Positions 1-12,091 of a stretch of 64,000 bases of DNA are shown here, one piece after another. Both the position numbers and the translations under genes were made by a program. This DNA is from Paramecium octaurelia. Its lineage: Eukaryota > Ciliophora > Oligohymenophorea > Peniculida > Parameciidae. The DNA is taken from positions 434,049 to 498,048 of the forward strand of contig CAJJDP010000007.1 of the NCBI GenBank assembly GCA_905182995.1. Reading direction: 5' to 3'. Every line of letters begins with the position of its first letter. The stretch's first letter is position 1. The notes beneath the pieces are model-generated. The model was not told the origin of the DNA. It saw nothing but the letters and a program-made list of their open reading frames with translations, and did not search any database.

Positions 1-653
<653 letters not shown>

Positions 654-824
654 ATCTGCGGGTCTTATTCATTAGTATATATTTTAATATCTATGTTATT
701 TTTATCATTCGAAATTTGTTTATAAATCTAAATCATTTATAATAAAATAATCGAATTTAGTAAATTTTTTTATATATGAATTATAAACACATTAACACTT
801 ATCATATCAATACAAGTATTAGAA

Positions 825-1216
825 TCATAAGATCTTTTCTAGAGTTTAGTAAAGAAGAGCGAATTGAATCTCTTCTTCCCTGTCTTCTTATTCAAACCAC
901 GATTACTTAAACTCAATTTCATGTTTTTTTAATAATTGCTAACTCAATCCTTTTGACATTTTTGTACTTCCAGTTGTATCATCATTTTAATTAAAATAGT
1001 TCCCGCAAGCTTTCTGGATTTTATCTCTATTTATTTGCTGAATGTTATTTGTAATACGAAATTTTGTCTAAATCATTACAATAAGTAACTTACTGATGGA
1101 GTTATTGGGTTAAAATTTGTTTAGCTTTTTTCTCTAGTAAATTATCTTGATATTGTTGGCCGAAGTACAGTTTTTCTTTAGATATTAAATTATGAGTGAG
1201 TATTCATAAAGTTCAT
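825..1216 (-). CDS. hypothetical 121-residue protein
   Basis: The ATG is at 1216, a 26-nt GTAAGT...TAG intron lies at 1068-1093 and the stop is TGA at 825-827; the spliced length is exactly 122 codons. The first 40 residues are polar, rich in Ser, Thr, Arg and Gln. The second half is charged and ends in a predicted amphipathic helix (SWFEQEDREEEIQ, then FALLYQTLEKIL). No domain is recognised and there is no signal peptide or membrane segment. It lies downstream of the kinase at 1613-2755 on the same strand. A competing splice model using a second intron also stays open but begins without an ATG, so the one-intron model is preferred. Confidence 0.6.
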
Positions 1217-1612
1217 TATAAATATTTATGTTATCTATTTATATGAATTAAATCAATAGCTATAATTTTATATTTCAAAATTATTGGTATTAATAAAATT
1301 ATCATATTAAAATTACATAAATAGCAGTCATGTCTTTTAAGAATTTTGCAATAATCAAAAATACTGAATTAATAATTGGAAATATATTATTATAGAAGAT
1401 ACTCTTAAGCATATATATTTTATATATTCTACAAGTATTTAATCTTAATGATAATGACAAAATGATTTCATATTTAATAATTTTGATTAATTTAAAGTGA
1501 CAGAGGAGAATAAATTAATGAAAGTTATTTGAACAAAATAAATCATCTTTGTGGGGAAAAATACATCTGTCTTATAGATTTGAACTATTCTCTACTTAAT
1601 CTTGCAAAGCCA
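1217..1612. other. intergenic, 396 bp, no gene seen
   Basis: AT-rich spacer between two minus-strand genes. Frames here stay open for long runs because only TGA stops translation, but none has a start plus protein-like composition. Confidence 0.5.
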
Positions 1613-2755
1613 TCATTTTGATTTAAGTATTATTACTAGTTACCCTAATTTTAAATAATCTGGCCATTATTCTATTAAAATGGCTTCTATTAGATTCCTG
1701 GTTATGCAATTTTCGAGAACTTTTATCAATTTAATTCTTACTTCAATCAGTTTATTATCTTAGAATCGAGATTAGGTCTGATTAATGTTAAGTTATTATT
1801 AATTTCGACTATCATTAGGAATCCTTATTCCTTCTTTTTAAAATGCCTATTAATTTAATAAAATGGCAGGCACATTAATTCTTTAAATTTGAACATTTTT
1901 GTTTACCAAGTTCTGTGGTGCAATTTCTGACAATTCTTTTTTTATATTTTCAATTGTTATTCTCTTTTTTGGATCTCTTTATAACATATTGATTAAGAGC
2001 TCTTTATACTTATCTTCTAACAATTGAAGTCTTCTAATCTCTTATTCTATTTCAAGCGTCTTAATTTTTTTATGTATATCTGGAATGGCTCTGCCTAACT
2101 TAAATTTATAAATTTTACCATTAAATAGTGGAGAGCCCGTAAACAATTCATACATTAATGCACCAAATGCCCAAATATCAACACTTTAATCATAAGTGGC
2201 TTACTAATTTTAAAGGGGAATTTGAGCCAACTATTCCGGAGCTAAATAATAAGGTGTTCCAACGCATGGTGTCTTAATTTTCTAAATATCTTTAGTAGTT
2301 CCGAAATCACAAATCTTGTAAACTTCTTGAGTTCTACCCTAATCTTCTAAAGTAAAAATAAGAATATTTTCAGGTTTCAAATCTCTATGAACAATACCTA
2401 GAGAGTGCAATTCATTGATTCCATTCGCAATTTGCTTCATGACATATCTGGCTTCTTTTGGAGTGACCATAGTATGTGATATTTTATTCTACAAAGACTT
2501 CAAACCTAATTCCATAACTATAAATATCTAATTTTGTTGAATTTAGTAATCGAAGACGTTTACAAGATTTTTAAACTCTTTACCTAAAAATGTTCGTATT
2601 AGATTAAACTCATTTTCTGATATATATTGCTATATTTTGATAGCAACAAGTTTTTTATTTGATTAATCTTCAGCCTTATAAACTGTTCCAAAGCTTCCTT
2701 TACCAATTGTATCCATAAGTAAATAAGACTTCTTGTTGATAAAAATTGTTTGCAT
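1613..2755 (-). CDS. Ser/Thr protein kinase
   Basis: A single-exon gene of 380 residues, ATG at 2755 and TGA at 1613-1615. All kinase landmarks are present: the glycine loop [13 protein letters not shown] near residue 18, the VAIK lysine near 40, HRDLKPEN near 130, DFG near 153, and APE written as LAPEQ. Helix F reads [19 protein letters not shown]. About 110 residues of Q/N/R-rich sequence follow the kinase lobe without a known domain. It should be a catalytically competent cytosolic Ser/Thr kinase; the substrate is unknown. It resembles the kinase at 9488-10563 in its opening (MQ-I-INxK-Y), in KICDFG and in [10 protein letters not shown], so the two are probably paralogues. An alternative 36-nt intron near the stop would extend the frame but the added sequence does not look coding. 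Confidence 0.9.
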
Positions 2756-3267
2756 AATTTCTATTAAATTTTTATTGTTATTATAAATCACTTAAAACAA
2801 TATATAGTAAGATATGAATTAAATTATCAAAGTATTATTATCTTTTATTTGAGAATCTAAGGAGTACTGTTATCGATAGATTATATTGAGGTATCATGAG
2901 TGATATAAATACTGATATATAGTCTATAAGTTAGATATATTTGTTTTCATCACACGAATATTTTTTCAGGAAGTTTTTTTATTGGTCTTGACTCGTCGTT
3001 AATTTGTTTTGTTCAATAAAGAACTAATTCAATAAAAAGTTGATAAATAAATTCCATTATTTAGATAAATATTATCATCAGGTATATGATTATTTATAAT
3101 ACAATTTTATTTATATTGATACTTATGATCATAGTGATACTGCAAAGGATGTTGTCATTCAATTAGTTGAGTTCCCTACAAAAGCTCAGAAAATTTGTTC
3201 TTATTTTTATATTATTTAGTTTTTATTTTGTTATTCATCAGTTAAATATATTATTTCAAAATTAAAA
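2756..3267. other. divergent intergenic region, 512 bp
   Basis: Spacer between the starts of the minus-strand kinase and the plus-strand Myb gene. It is AT-rich with no recognisable RNA or coding motif; it presumably carries both promoters. Confidence 0.5.
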
Positions 3268-4269
3268 ATGAGAAAGAAAATAGAGAAAACAAAAAAAAGT
3301 ATCAATTTCCATTATCTTTAGAACCTTGGACTGATTATGAAGACACTCAAGTAATGTAATTGGTAGAGTAGTATGGTCCTCATAAATGGACTTTTATAGC
3401 CTCCAAATTGCCAGGAAGGATTGGAAAATAATGTAGAGAGAGGTATTGATTTTTATTAATGGTCTTAGATGGCATAATCATTTGAATCCTTTAATTAAAA
3501 AAACTCCATGGGATTCCAGTGAGGAGTGGCTCCTTTTTTTGTATCATAAAGCAATAAGCAATAAATGGGCAGAAATTGCAAAGCATCTAGAAGGAAGAAC
3601 AGATAATGCCATAAAGAATCATTGGAATTCTGGAATGAAAAAAAGAATCCCAGAATTCACAGATAAATTATTAGGAATAAAATAATAGTTTCTCTAAAAA
3701 GGGTTGTATCAATTAATTTTATGAAGGAAGGCCTTCTTACTTTGATCAATTTGAGATTGAGTTTGAAAGAAAAGCTTTAGAAATTATCTTTCTCAATAAA
3801 ACCTATGTAAGTCTACTCACAGATTCGGAAGACGAAGATGAAGAACCTAAAAAATAACCAATCTAATAAAGTAGAGAGAGCACAGCCATTAGAATCTAAT
3901 AATATGTAGATAATAATGTAATATTCTAATAGAATGACATGAGAAATAGAACTATTATTAAACATCCAAGAAGAAATCGAATGCATAAAAAATATCTATT
4001 GTTTAAGAAATAATAGAAAGAAACTAATAATTCAAATAAAGAGAACTTTTTATAATGGACACATACTCCTTAGAAATATGAAAAGTATAACTTTATTTTA
4101 TTCTAGTGATGACTATTATTATACGCCTGCTGCATTTAATAAATAAAGAAGAATGAGCAGCAGTCTAAAGTATAGTTAACTTCAAAGCTATGTAAATGAG
4201 AGCATATAACAATAGTTTAACGAATCTTACATTGAAAGGGAAGAATTAAAGCAAAATTTATTCCTTTGA
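3268..4269 (+). CDS. two-repeat (R2R3-like) Myb DNA-binding protein
   Basis: Four introns (3299-3321, 3443-3468, 3706-3730, 4085-4106; 23, 26, 25 and 22 nt) give a 301-residue protein. Repeat 1 starts right after a lysine-rich N-terminus: KKPWTDYEDTQV, then HKWTFIASKLPGRIGKQCRERW, then HNHLNP. Repeat 2 runs from KKTPWDSSEEW through WAEIAKHLEGRTDNAIKNHW. The first Trp of each helix triad is kept, and GRTDNAIKNHWN is the typical recognition helix. The C-terminal 180 residues are acidic then basic (DSEDEDEEPKK, later HPRRNRMHKK) with many Gln and Asn. It is expected to bind DNA in the nucleus as a transcription factor of the c-Myb/plant R2R3 type. The two-repeat layout and splice sites are clear; the last exon is supported by reading frame only. 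Confidence 0.9.
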
Positions 4270-4753
4270 AATTTTGATTCAATTTTGAGAATTTTTTATT
4301 TCTTTATTTTGGTTTAAATAAAGAGATCATTTTATATAATATATGTTTTTTTAATTTAGCCTCATTGCTAATGGCTTACATTTCAAGTGCAATTTTTGTT
4401 GTATTTCTTCTTAAATTATAGATATTTGCAAAAGCTAAAATTAATTTAGATAGGTATGATAAAAGTATTTATTCATAAATTTTGGTTATTCTTCTTGAAG
4501 AACAATTTCATGATTGTCTGAAGAGTAAAATAATGAATAATAACTAAAGTATATTAGACTGCGAACTTAAAATTTAAAAATATATAATTTGATTACCTAA
4601 CTCAAAATTGATTCTATGAGCATATTGGAAAATATCATTTAGGGCAATTATGACAAATGAAACTTCAATTGATACTCCCATCTAATTTGATAGTAGGTTT
4701 TCAAAGAGGATATTGATTTAATATCAAAATAAAATATTTGCAATGTATATATA
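4270..4753. other. convergent intergenic region, 484 bp
   Basis: Tail-to-tail spacer between the Myb gene and the homeodomain gene. No coding frame or RNA structure could be supported. Confidence 0.5.
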
Positions 4754-6320
4754 TCATTTTTTTTATTCACTTTGCATTTATTACTAATACATCGGATAGA
4801 TTACTCCATTTTAAGAATTTTAATGTTATCCACTGAATTATTAAAATCCTGCTTAAAGTGCTTACAGATTGGGTATTTATGGTATTTAAGCCTGGATATT
4901 TGGAACTTACACTTATTATTATATCTGTTATCCTGGACCTTGCTATAAAAATGATTAAAATCCCGCCTATTGTAATTAGGGTAATAATGGAAATATTGGA
5001 ACTTAATGTATTTAAGATAATCCATTGATAGGAGGGGGAGCTTTTGATTGATCTTAAAAGTTATAATATTGAGATAAGAATTATGTAGGAAGTTAAAATT
5101 AAAGTGGATTCAATTAATTTAAAGGATTAAGCCATTATAACTATTATAACTAAGCTAGTTGCTACATCTATTAGAATTATTGAAATTGGTTAGGTTATTA
5201 AAATTATGGAAGATCAGTTGGAAATGATCCAGTTTTGGCCTCTTATTTAATATTGCTAGCATCAGATATCTTATTTTGGCAGCCTTCTTCCATTTTCACC
5301 TTCTTTTAAAGAGGTATTTGCATTTGAAATTATTATTAAAGAAGTTACTATTATTACAATTGTTATTGTTATTAAAATTATTATTATTATTGTATTTATT
5401 ATGGAGGTATATTTAATTATTATGGCTATAAAATTTATTATTATTATGGTGGTTGCTATTAACTTAATTTTAATGCTTTTTTCTATTCTTTCGAAGAATC
5501 CTCCTCTTGACTATCACTTTCTTTCAACAATCCATGTTCGAATTTTTTTTTTAAAGGTTCCAAATATCTTTTTCTTGAGTTTGTAAACCAATTTTAAATC
5601 TAAAACTATCATTAAATAGTTATACCTATCTAACATGCATACCAGTTATTTTAGAGAGCCTCTGTTTTTCAGTATTATCTGGATAGGGATTATCGAGATG
5701 ATCCAAAAACCACTTTTTTAGAATATCTATTGACCTCTTTTAGAATTTATTTTTATTAGAATTTTTGTTAAACTGCATTATAGGTTGTTGCTCGTCATCG
5801 TCATTTTTTTCTTTTACTTTTAATAAAATATTTTATACTGATTTCTTCATTACTACTACTTTCTTCTCCTAAGGAATTGCTCTCTTCAACATCATCTTCA
5901 CAGTTAAACAATTGAGAGGCCAATTTATCGAATTATTCTTTAGATTACTTAAGCTTTTATTATTTCTCTTGGATAGATTCATATAATTTGTCTAATCCTT
6001 CTTCTATTTGTAATGTGATTAGGGCTTCATTGTATTCAGTAACAGAAGATGAAAATAATGGCAAGAAGACTTGTTAGAGTCTATTATGTGAGCATTTTTC
6101 ACATATTTCAAGGTATTTTGTATCAAATATTTGTGCAAGACATTTACGAAACTTTAAACTCTTAAAAATGTAAGGAAACATTTGAATAGGTATTTTATGG
6201 TCTATTTACATATGATTTCATACCTGAAATTGGAGAAGTAATTTAACTTAGCATTTCAGAGAGGATACAAATATCTTCGGCTTCAAATTAAATGCAAATT
6301 TAACACTAAGACTCAGTCAT
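4754..6320 (-). CDS. TALE-class homeodomain protein with glutamine-rich tail
   Basis: Introns at 6202-6223, 5817-5838 and 5600-5625 (22, 22, 26 nt) give 498 residues. Residues 174-233 form a TALE homeodomain: helix 1 SIDILKKWFLDHL, the three-residue loop extension NPYP, helix 2 EKQRLSKITG, and recognition helix VRQIQNWFTNSRKRYLEP, with the invariant W, F, N and R of helix 3. The third intron splits helix 3 just before IQNWF. The N-terminus (1-75) holds several Cys (CQIC, CEKC) and may bind metal. Residues 95-160 are helical and acidic. From about residue 250 the tail is rich in Gln, nearly all TAA/TAG codons, with Pro and hydrophobic residues, like an activation domain. The ATG at 6320 lies 25 bp from the divergent gene at 6346. 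It is almost certainly a DNA-binding transcription factor; targets are unknown. Confidence 0.9.
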
Positions 6321-6345
6321 ATATAAATAAACTTTATTAATAAAA

Positions 6346-9300
6346 ATGAGTAATTAATCTCCAGAACCAGAAAAACAATCAGATGAGATATCTAGACTCA
6401 AACTAAGTTTGATGCTAAAGGATAACGAAATAAGAGCACTAAAGTTAAAGGTTAATCCTAGCGATGAGATTGAAAGGCTTCAATAGGAAAGTGAAAAAAT
6501 GAAGGAGGCATACGAGTCTGAAATCAATTTACTGAAGGAAGAAAATTATGAGTATTCAGAACTCCTGAAGGAAACTCAAGACTAAGCTGAATTTCTCAAA
6601 TCCGTTGTTATAGGTAAAGACAAAGAGATTGCAGAACTGAAATCTTAAAATGCCAATGATGAAATTGTAAAATCAAGATCCAGAAATGGAGAATTGTAAT
6701 TGGCATTAGCAGAAAATGCCAATCTCAAAAACGAATTGTAAATTCTGTAAACCAAGTTGGATGACGCATATCTAAGTAAGTAAGTTATGGATGAACAACT
6801 ACAAAGTCTAGGATAGATGTTGGAAATAGAACAAAGAAATACTTTGAATCAAGCTAACTAAATTAGTACATTATAGAAGGAGGCTCAATATTTGAGAAAT
6901 TCTGTTAATGATAGAGAAAGATTTATAGTAGGCAAAGAAAAGATCATCAAATTAAAAGATGGAGAAATTAATAGATAATAAGAAATTATCAATGACACCC
7001 TCGCTAAATTGGCAGAAATGTAGCACGATAACTAAGTTATTGTTACATAGAATGACCAATATTATAAACTACTTTAAGAGAAGTAGGCAGAAATAGATTC
7101 CCTTAAGGATCAATTGTAATTCTTTGCTGAAGACTTATAAAGAGTATAAAACTATGAAGGACAATATAATGATGCTCAAGCCAAAATTAAATAATTGGCA
7201 TAATATATATAAGAGCTCGAAAAGTAATTGTAAGATTAAATGAATTAATATGAAAAATAAATCAAAGAATTGGTAGATAAAGCCAAAGCAACAGAAGATG
7301 AAAAAGATCAGACTATAGATTAACTTGAAAAAGACATTTAGAATAAAGCCAATTAACTGGAGGCATAGAATAAATAAATATCATAAATACAAAAAGAACT
7401 TAAAGATGCTGATAATAAGAGAGATAGAGAAGTTAAAGATGTTTAGAGGAAGTTAGATGCAGAACTTAAGAAAACTGCTACTTTGGAAAAAAATAATAAG
7501 ACATTGAAGGATAAAAATGATGAATAGGCAAAATAGATTAATGCAGCCAATCAAGAGTTGGATCAATTGGATGAAAAAATTGCTGAGTTAGAATAAAAAG
7601 TTAAAGATTAATAGAATTAAATTAAAGATCTTGAGAAAGAAATCAAAGATTTGAATAAAGAAAAATAAAATTTAATCTAAGATAATAATAGTTTACATCA
7701 AAAGTACAATTAGGCAGAAGAAAAGGCTCTGCAATAATAAAAGGATTTAGCCAAAGCCTAAAAAGAACTAGGGGATAAACACAGCGATGCAGAATAATTG
7801 AATAAGGATTTGGATGAATATGAACAAGAAAATAAGGAATTATAAAAAGAAATTAATTAATTAAATGATTAAATTAATTAATTAAATAAAGAAATTAACT
7901 AAAAATAAAAATAAATAGATTAACAAGCTAAAGATATTTAAAAATTATAAGAAAATTTAGAAAAATAAAAGTAAGATAATTAAAGTAAACAATAAGAAAA
8001 TAAATAATTACAATAGAATAATAATGATTTAAATAAATAATTAAATGAATCCAAAAAACAAAACTAAAAATTATAAGATTAGATTAACAATACTGAGTAG
8101 AAGTAGAATAAGACTTAGGATTAATTGAAAAATTAATTATAGGATGCTTAAAATGAAATTAAATAGTTGAAGGATTAAATTAAAGAACAAGAAAAAGAGA
8201 AGAAAAATCTATAAAATGAAGTTAATAATCTCAATAAGGAATGTGATGACTTAGATGCAAAACTATAATAAAAAATAAAAGAACAACAAGAAGATTCAGA
8301 AATTAAAAGACTCAATGATGAATTAAATAAGGCCTAATAATAATTAAAATAAAAAGAAGATTAATTAACTAAAGTGTAAAATGAATTAAATAAGTTAAAA
8401 GAGTAGAAATAAAAAGAACAAAAGGAGCAAAAAGATAAAGATCAATAAAGAAAGGACTTAGAAAAATAAGTAAAAGATTTGGATGCAGAATGTGATTAAT
8501 TAGATTAATAAAGATAAGCAGCTGTAAATGAAGCTGAAAAATTAAAATAAGAATTGCAAAACTTGAATGATTTGAAAAAACAATTAAAAGATACCTAAAA
8601 CAAATTAGCTTAAGCTGAAAAATAAATAGCTTAATTAGATCCAGAAGCAGTTAAAAATAAAATATAAAAAGCAGAACAAGATGCTAAAAATGCCATTTAA
8701 GCATAAAACTAAGCGAAAAAAGATTTGGATAAAGCCAATAGTCAACTTAAATAGAAAGAGAAAGAAAATAAGGATCTAGATGATGAATGTAATGCTCTTG
8801 ATGCTCAAGTATAGAATCTCAAAGAATAAGCCAAGCAATAAGAGGATGAAATTAAAGAAAAATAAAAATAAATAGATCAATTATAAAAGGAAAATCAGTA
8901 ATTGAAGAAAGATGATATAAAAGGAGAAATTGATAAATTGAGAAAGTTTATTTAAGAATAAAAACCAAAACTTGATAATTTAGAAAAAGAATCTACATAA
9001 AGTGATAAAAGAAGATCAGATTTAGAAAAATAAATAGCCAAAAATCAGGATGATTTAAATAAGATTAAAAAGAAAAAGGGAGGGAATGGAGATGATGATT
9101 AATAAATATAAGGTTTAGTTTAAAAACTTGATGAACTAGATAATCAATTATAATAAGAAGTGGACAAATATATAGAATCAGTTTCAAATATTGAAAAAGT
9201 GCTTACAGGTATTTATTGTATGTAATAATTTAAGACATTACTGAAAAACTACTAAAATTAAAACTTCAAATAAATGAAGTGCAAGAGGAAGATGGATAAT

Positions 9301-9440
9301 AATTCAATGATGTGTTTTAGGTACATATCTAAAATATTATTTAGCTTGTTAAAAATCTTTGTAATGATTACAAATAAGGCTTAGCAACTCATAATCAAGC
9401 GATGGAAGATCTTTTAAAGTAAATAAATAAGTAATTTTGA
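6346..9440 (+). CDS. 1,022-residue coiled-coil protein
   Basis: One intron (9209-9234, 26 nt) and otherwise a single frame. Nearly the whole protein is predicted heptad-repeat coiled coil, very rich in Lys, Glu, Gln, Asp and Asn and almost free of Pro. A segment of the form (K/A)ECD-DLDA or DDECNALDAQ recurs three times (about residues 630, 715 and 815), each with a single Cys, which suggests internal duplication. A short glycine break (KKKGGNGDDD) lies near residue 910 before a final helical region. It has no membrane segment. It is likely a structural cytoskeletal or basal-body protein, but no family is recognised. More than a quarter of residues are Gln or Asn and most Gln codons are TAA/TAG. 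The start MSNQSPEPEKQ is the first ATG after the 25-bp divergent spacer. Confidence 0.85.
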
Positions 9441-9487
9441 ATTTTATTTGATTTAACATTATAATTTATATATCAATTCTAATAAAT

Positions 9488-10563
9488 TCAAATATTTTTT
9501 TATACTTATTTTAGTTATTGAGCGTTATACATTTAGTTTCCTCGCTTTTATTCTGGGTTTTTAATAGTTGGTATTTATGAAGTAGTATTTTGATTTTTAA
9601 GTTATTGTAAAGGAGAAGTTGAAGCCTATATCTATCTATTTTGAGGAAAACCTCTGATACTGATATTATTGACAGGGGGGAATTGCTAAACAAAGTTATT
9701 TTATCTCTATCTTGAAGTAGATCTAGATTAAGGTTTCAAAGTTTCCAAAACTTAATCGATATTATATCGTTCTTGAGCATTTACTTTCAACATGTTTTTT
9801 AATAGCTCCTTATAGTCTGCTTGAATATTCAATTCATCGACTAGCATTGCAATACGATTGTCTGTTGCTTTTAATATTGCATCTGTTATATTTTCGATTG
9901 TTTTAGCTAAGAAAAATTTAAAAATTTAAAAATACCTTAAAAAAGCAACTTTTTAGTAAGTATTTCATAGATTAGAACTCCAAAACTCCAAATATCGCAT
10001 TCTTTAGAATATGAATTCTAATTGTTACTTATTACTTCTGGAGCTAAATAATAAGGAGTACCAACAGATTTGGTAACCAATTTTGAAGCATTTTTAACAA
10101 CTCCGAAGTCACAAATTTTATACACCTATTAAGATTACTATTCTGAAAATATCGTCTAGACTAATATATTTTCAGGTTTTAAATCTCTATGAGCCAAACC
10201 CATCTCATGTAATTCTTTAATTCCTTAGGCAATCTACTTAATAATATATCGAATATTTTTTTAGTCTATTTTATTCTATTCAAGAGCATCATATAATGAA
10301 TAATCCCCTAGTTCCATAACAACATACGAGAATCTACCAATTTTTGAAAAGTCATAGATTTGAATTAAATTCTTGCATTTTTTAAAATTTTGTTGGACTA
10401 ACTACTCATAAAATTCTAATTCTCCTTCTCCAAAGTATTCCTGCCTCTTAATTGCATAAAATTAGTTCAAATATTATGCTTTATACACTTTTCCTGAAGC
10501 TCCTTTCCCTAGTTCATATAGAAGGTTGTATTGCTTGTCATTAATTGTAACAATGTTTTACAT
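9488..10563 (-). CDS. Ser/Thr protein kinase (intact copy)
   Basis: A 348-residue kinase with one 29-nt intron (9907-9935), ATG at 10563 and TGA at 9488-9490. It has GKGASGKVYKAQ (glycine loop), YAIKRQ (lysine), AHRDLKPEN near residue 127, KICDFG near 150 and YYLAPE near 172, then SKECDIWSFGVLIYEIL. It should be active. The C-terminal 80 residues are low-complexity Q/N/S/R. Only 28 bp separate its ATG from that of the divergent plus-strand gene. A second, exact copy of nearly the whole locus follows after the N at 10798, so the two copies probably represent one gene. Its closest relative in the window is the kinase at 1613-2755. Confidence 0.9.
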
Positions 10564-10797
10564 TCAAAAAATTAATTAATTATACAAATTAATGAAATTA
10601 GGGACTTGTACGGAGTGGTTGTTTTTCCATATTTGGAAAAAAAATCCAAAAACTGGACATAGCTGTGATGGAATATTTGTAGCAGATTCAGTAATTTATA
10701 GATGGGCCCAACCATACTTTAGTAACAACTATTTATAACTTTAAGGATATTTCACTATACAGGATGGTTAAGTAATAAGAAAGACGAAAGAGAGAGT
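9505..10797. repeat. first copy of an exact 1,293-bp direct duplication
   Basis: Positions 9505-10797 match 10799-12091 base for base at a constant offset of 1,294 wherever compared, including intergenic DNA and an intron. The copy ends exactly at the single N at 10798. Confidence 0.93.
10592..10797 (+). pseudogene. truncated copy of the 5' end of the gene at 11886
   Basis: These 206 bp repeat the first 68 codons of the 707-residue protein encoded at 11886-14079 and stop at the N. It is most likely an assembly duplicate rather than a real broken gene. Confidence 0.8.
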
Positions 10798-10798
10798 N
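10798..10798. other. single ambiguous base (N), probable contig junction
   Basis: The only N in the window sits exactly between the two copies of the 1,293-bp repeat, as expected of a one-base gap inserted between overlapping contigs. Confidence 0.9.
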
Positions 10799-11857
10799 CT
10801 TATTTTAGTTATTGAGCGTTATACATTTAGTTTCCTCGCTTTTATTCTGGGTTTTTAATAGTTGGTATTTATGAAGTAGTATTTTGATTTTTAAGTTATT
10901 GTAAAGGAGAAGTTGAAGCCTATATCTATCTATTTTGAGGAAAACCTCTGATACTGATATTATTGACAGGGGGGAATTGCTAAACAAAGTTATTTTATCT
11001 CTATCTTGAAGTAGATCTAGATTAAGGTTTCAAAGTTTCCAAAACTTAATCGATATTATATCGTTCTTGAGCATTTACTTTCAACATGTTTTTTAATAGC
11101 TCCTTATAGTCTGCTTGAATATTCAATTCATCGACTAGCATTGCAATACGATTGTCTGTTGCTTTTAATATTGCATCTGTTATATTTTCGATTGTTTTAG
11201 CTAAGAAAAATTTAAAAATTTAAAAATACCTTAAAAAAGCAACTTTTTAGTAAGTATTTCATAGATTAGAACTCCAAAACTCCAAATATCGCATTCTTTA
11301 GAATATGAATTCTAATTGTTACTTATTACTTCTGGAGCTAAATAATAAGGAGTACCAACAGATTTGGTAACCAATTTTGAAGCATTTTTAACAACTCCGA
11401 AGTCACAAATTTTATACACCTATTAAGATTACTATTCTGAAAATATCGTCTAGACTAATATATTTTCAGGTTTTAAATCTCTATGAGCCAAACCCATCTC
11501 ATGTAATTCTTTAATTCCTTAGGCAATCTACTTAATAATATATCGAATATTTTTTTAGTCTATTTTATTCTATTCAAGAGCATCATATAATGAATAATCC
11601 CCTAGTTCCATAACAACATACGAGAATCTACCAATTTTTGAAAAGTCATAGATTTGAATTAAATTCTTGCATTTTTTAAAATTTTGTTGGACTAACTACT
11701 CATAAAATTCTAATTCTCCTTCTCCAAAGTATTCCTGCCTCTTAATTGCATAAAATTAGTTCAAATATTATGCTTTATACACTTTTCCTGAAGCTCCTTT
11801 CCCTAGTTCATATAGAAGGTTGTATTGCTTGTCATTAATTGTAACAATGTTTTACAT
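10799..11857 (-). pseudogene. second copy of the kinase, missing its last codons at the N
   Basis: Identical to the kinase at 9488-10563 (ATG at 11857, intron at 11201-11229) but cut off at 10799, so the last few codons and the stop are absent. Given the exact identity and the N, it should not be counted as an independent gene. Confidence 0.8.
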
Positions 11858-12091
11858 TCAAAAAATTAATTAATTATACAAATTAATGAAATTAGGGACT
11901 TGTACGGAGTGGTTGTTTTTCCATATTTGGAAAAAAAATCCAAAAACTGGACATAGCTGTGATGGAATATTTGTAGCAGATTCAGTAATTTATAGATGGG
12001 CCCAACCATACTTTAGTAACAACTATTTATAACTTTAAGGATATTTCACTATACAGGATGGTTAAGTAATAAGAAAGACGAAAGAGAGAGT
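10799..12091. repeat. second copy of the 1,293-bp direct duplication
   Basis: It begins directly after the N, corresponds to 9505-10797 and continues at 12092 into unique sequence that completes the plus-strand gene. Confidence 0.93.

Noticed and set aside
1217..1612. Extension of the kinase at 1613 through a 36-nt intron
   Set aside because: The added sequence has unlike composition (long F/I/Y runs), and the intron would be longer than nearly all others here.
5401..5586. Plus-strand hydrophobic frame starting at 5401
   Set aside because: It is antisense to the Gln-rich tail of the homeodomain gene, whose frame, introns and stop are coherent.
6346..9440. Myosin or kinesin heavy chain based on the long coiled coil
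   Set aside because: No motor P-loop or switch motifs exist at either end; the protein is coiled coil from near its first residues.
10799..12091. Recent tandem gene duplication of the kinase
   Set aside because: Perfect identity of introns and spacers, with breakpoints exactly at an N, fits an assembly overlap better than biology.
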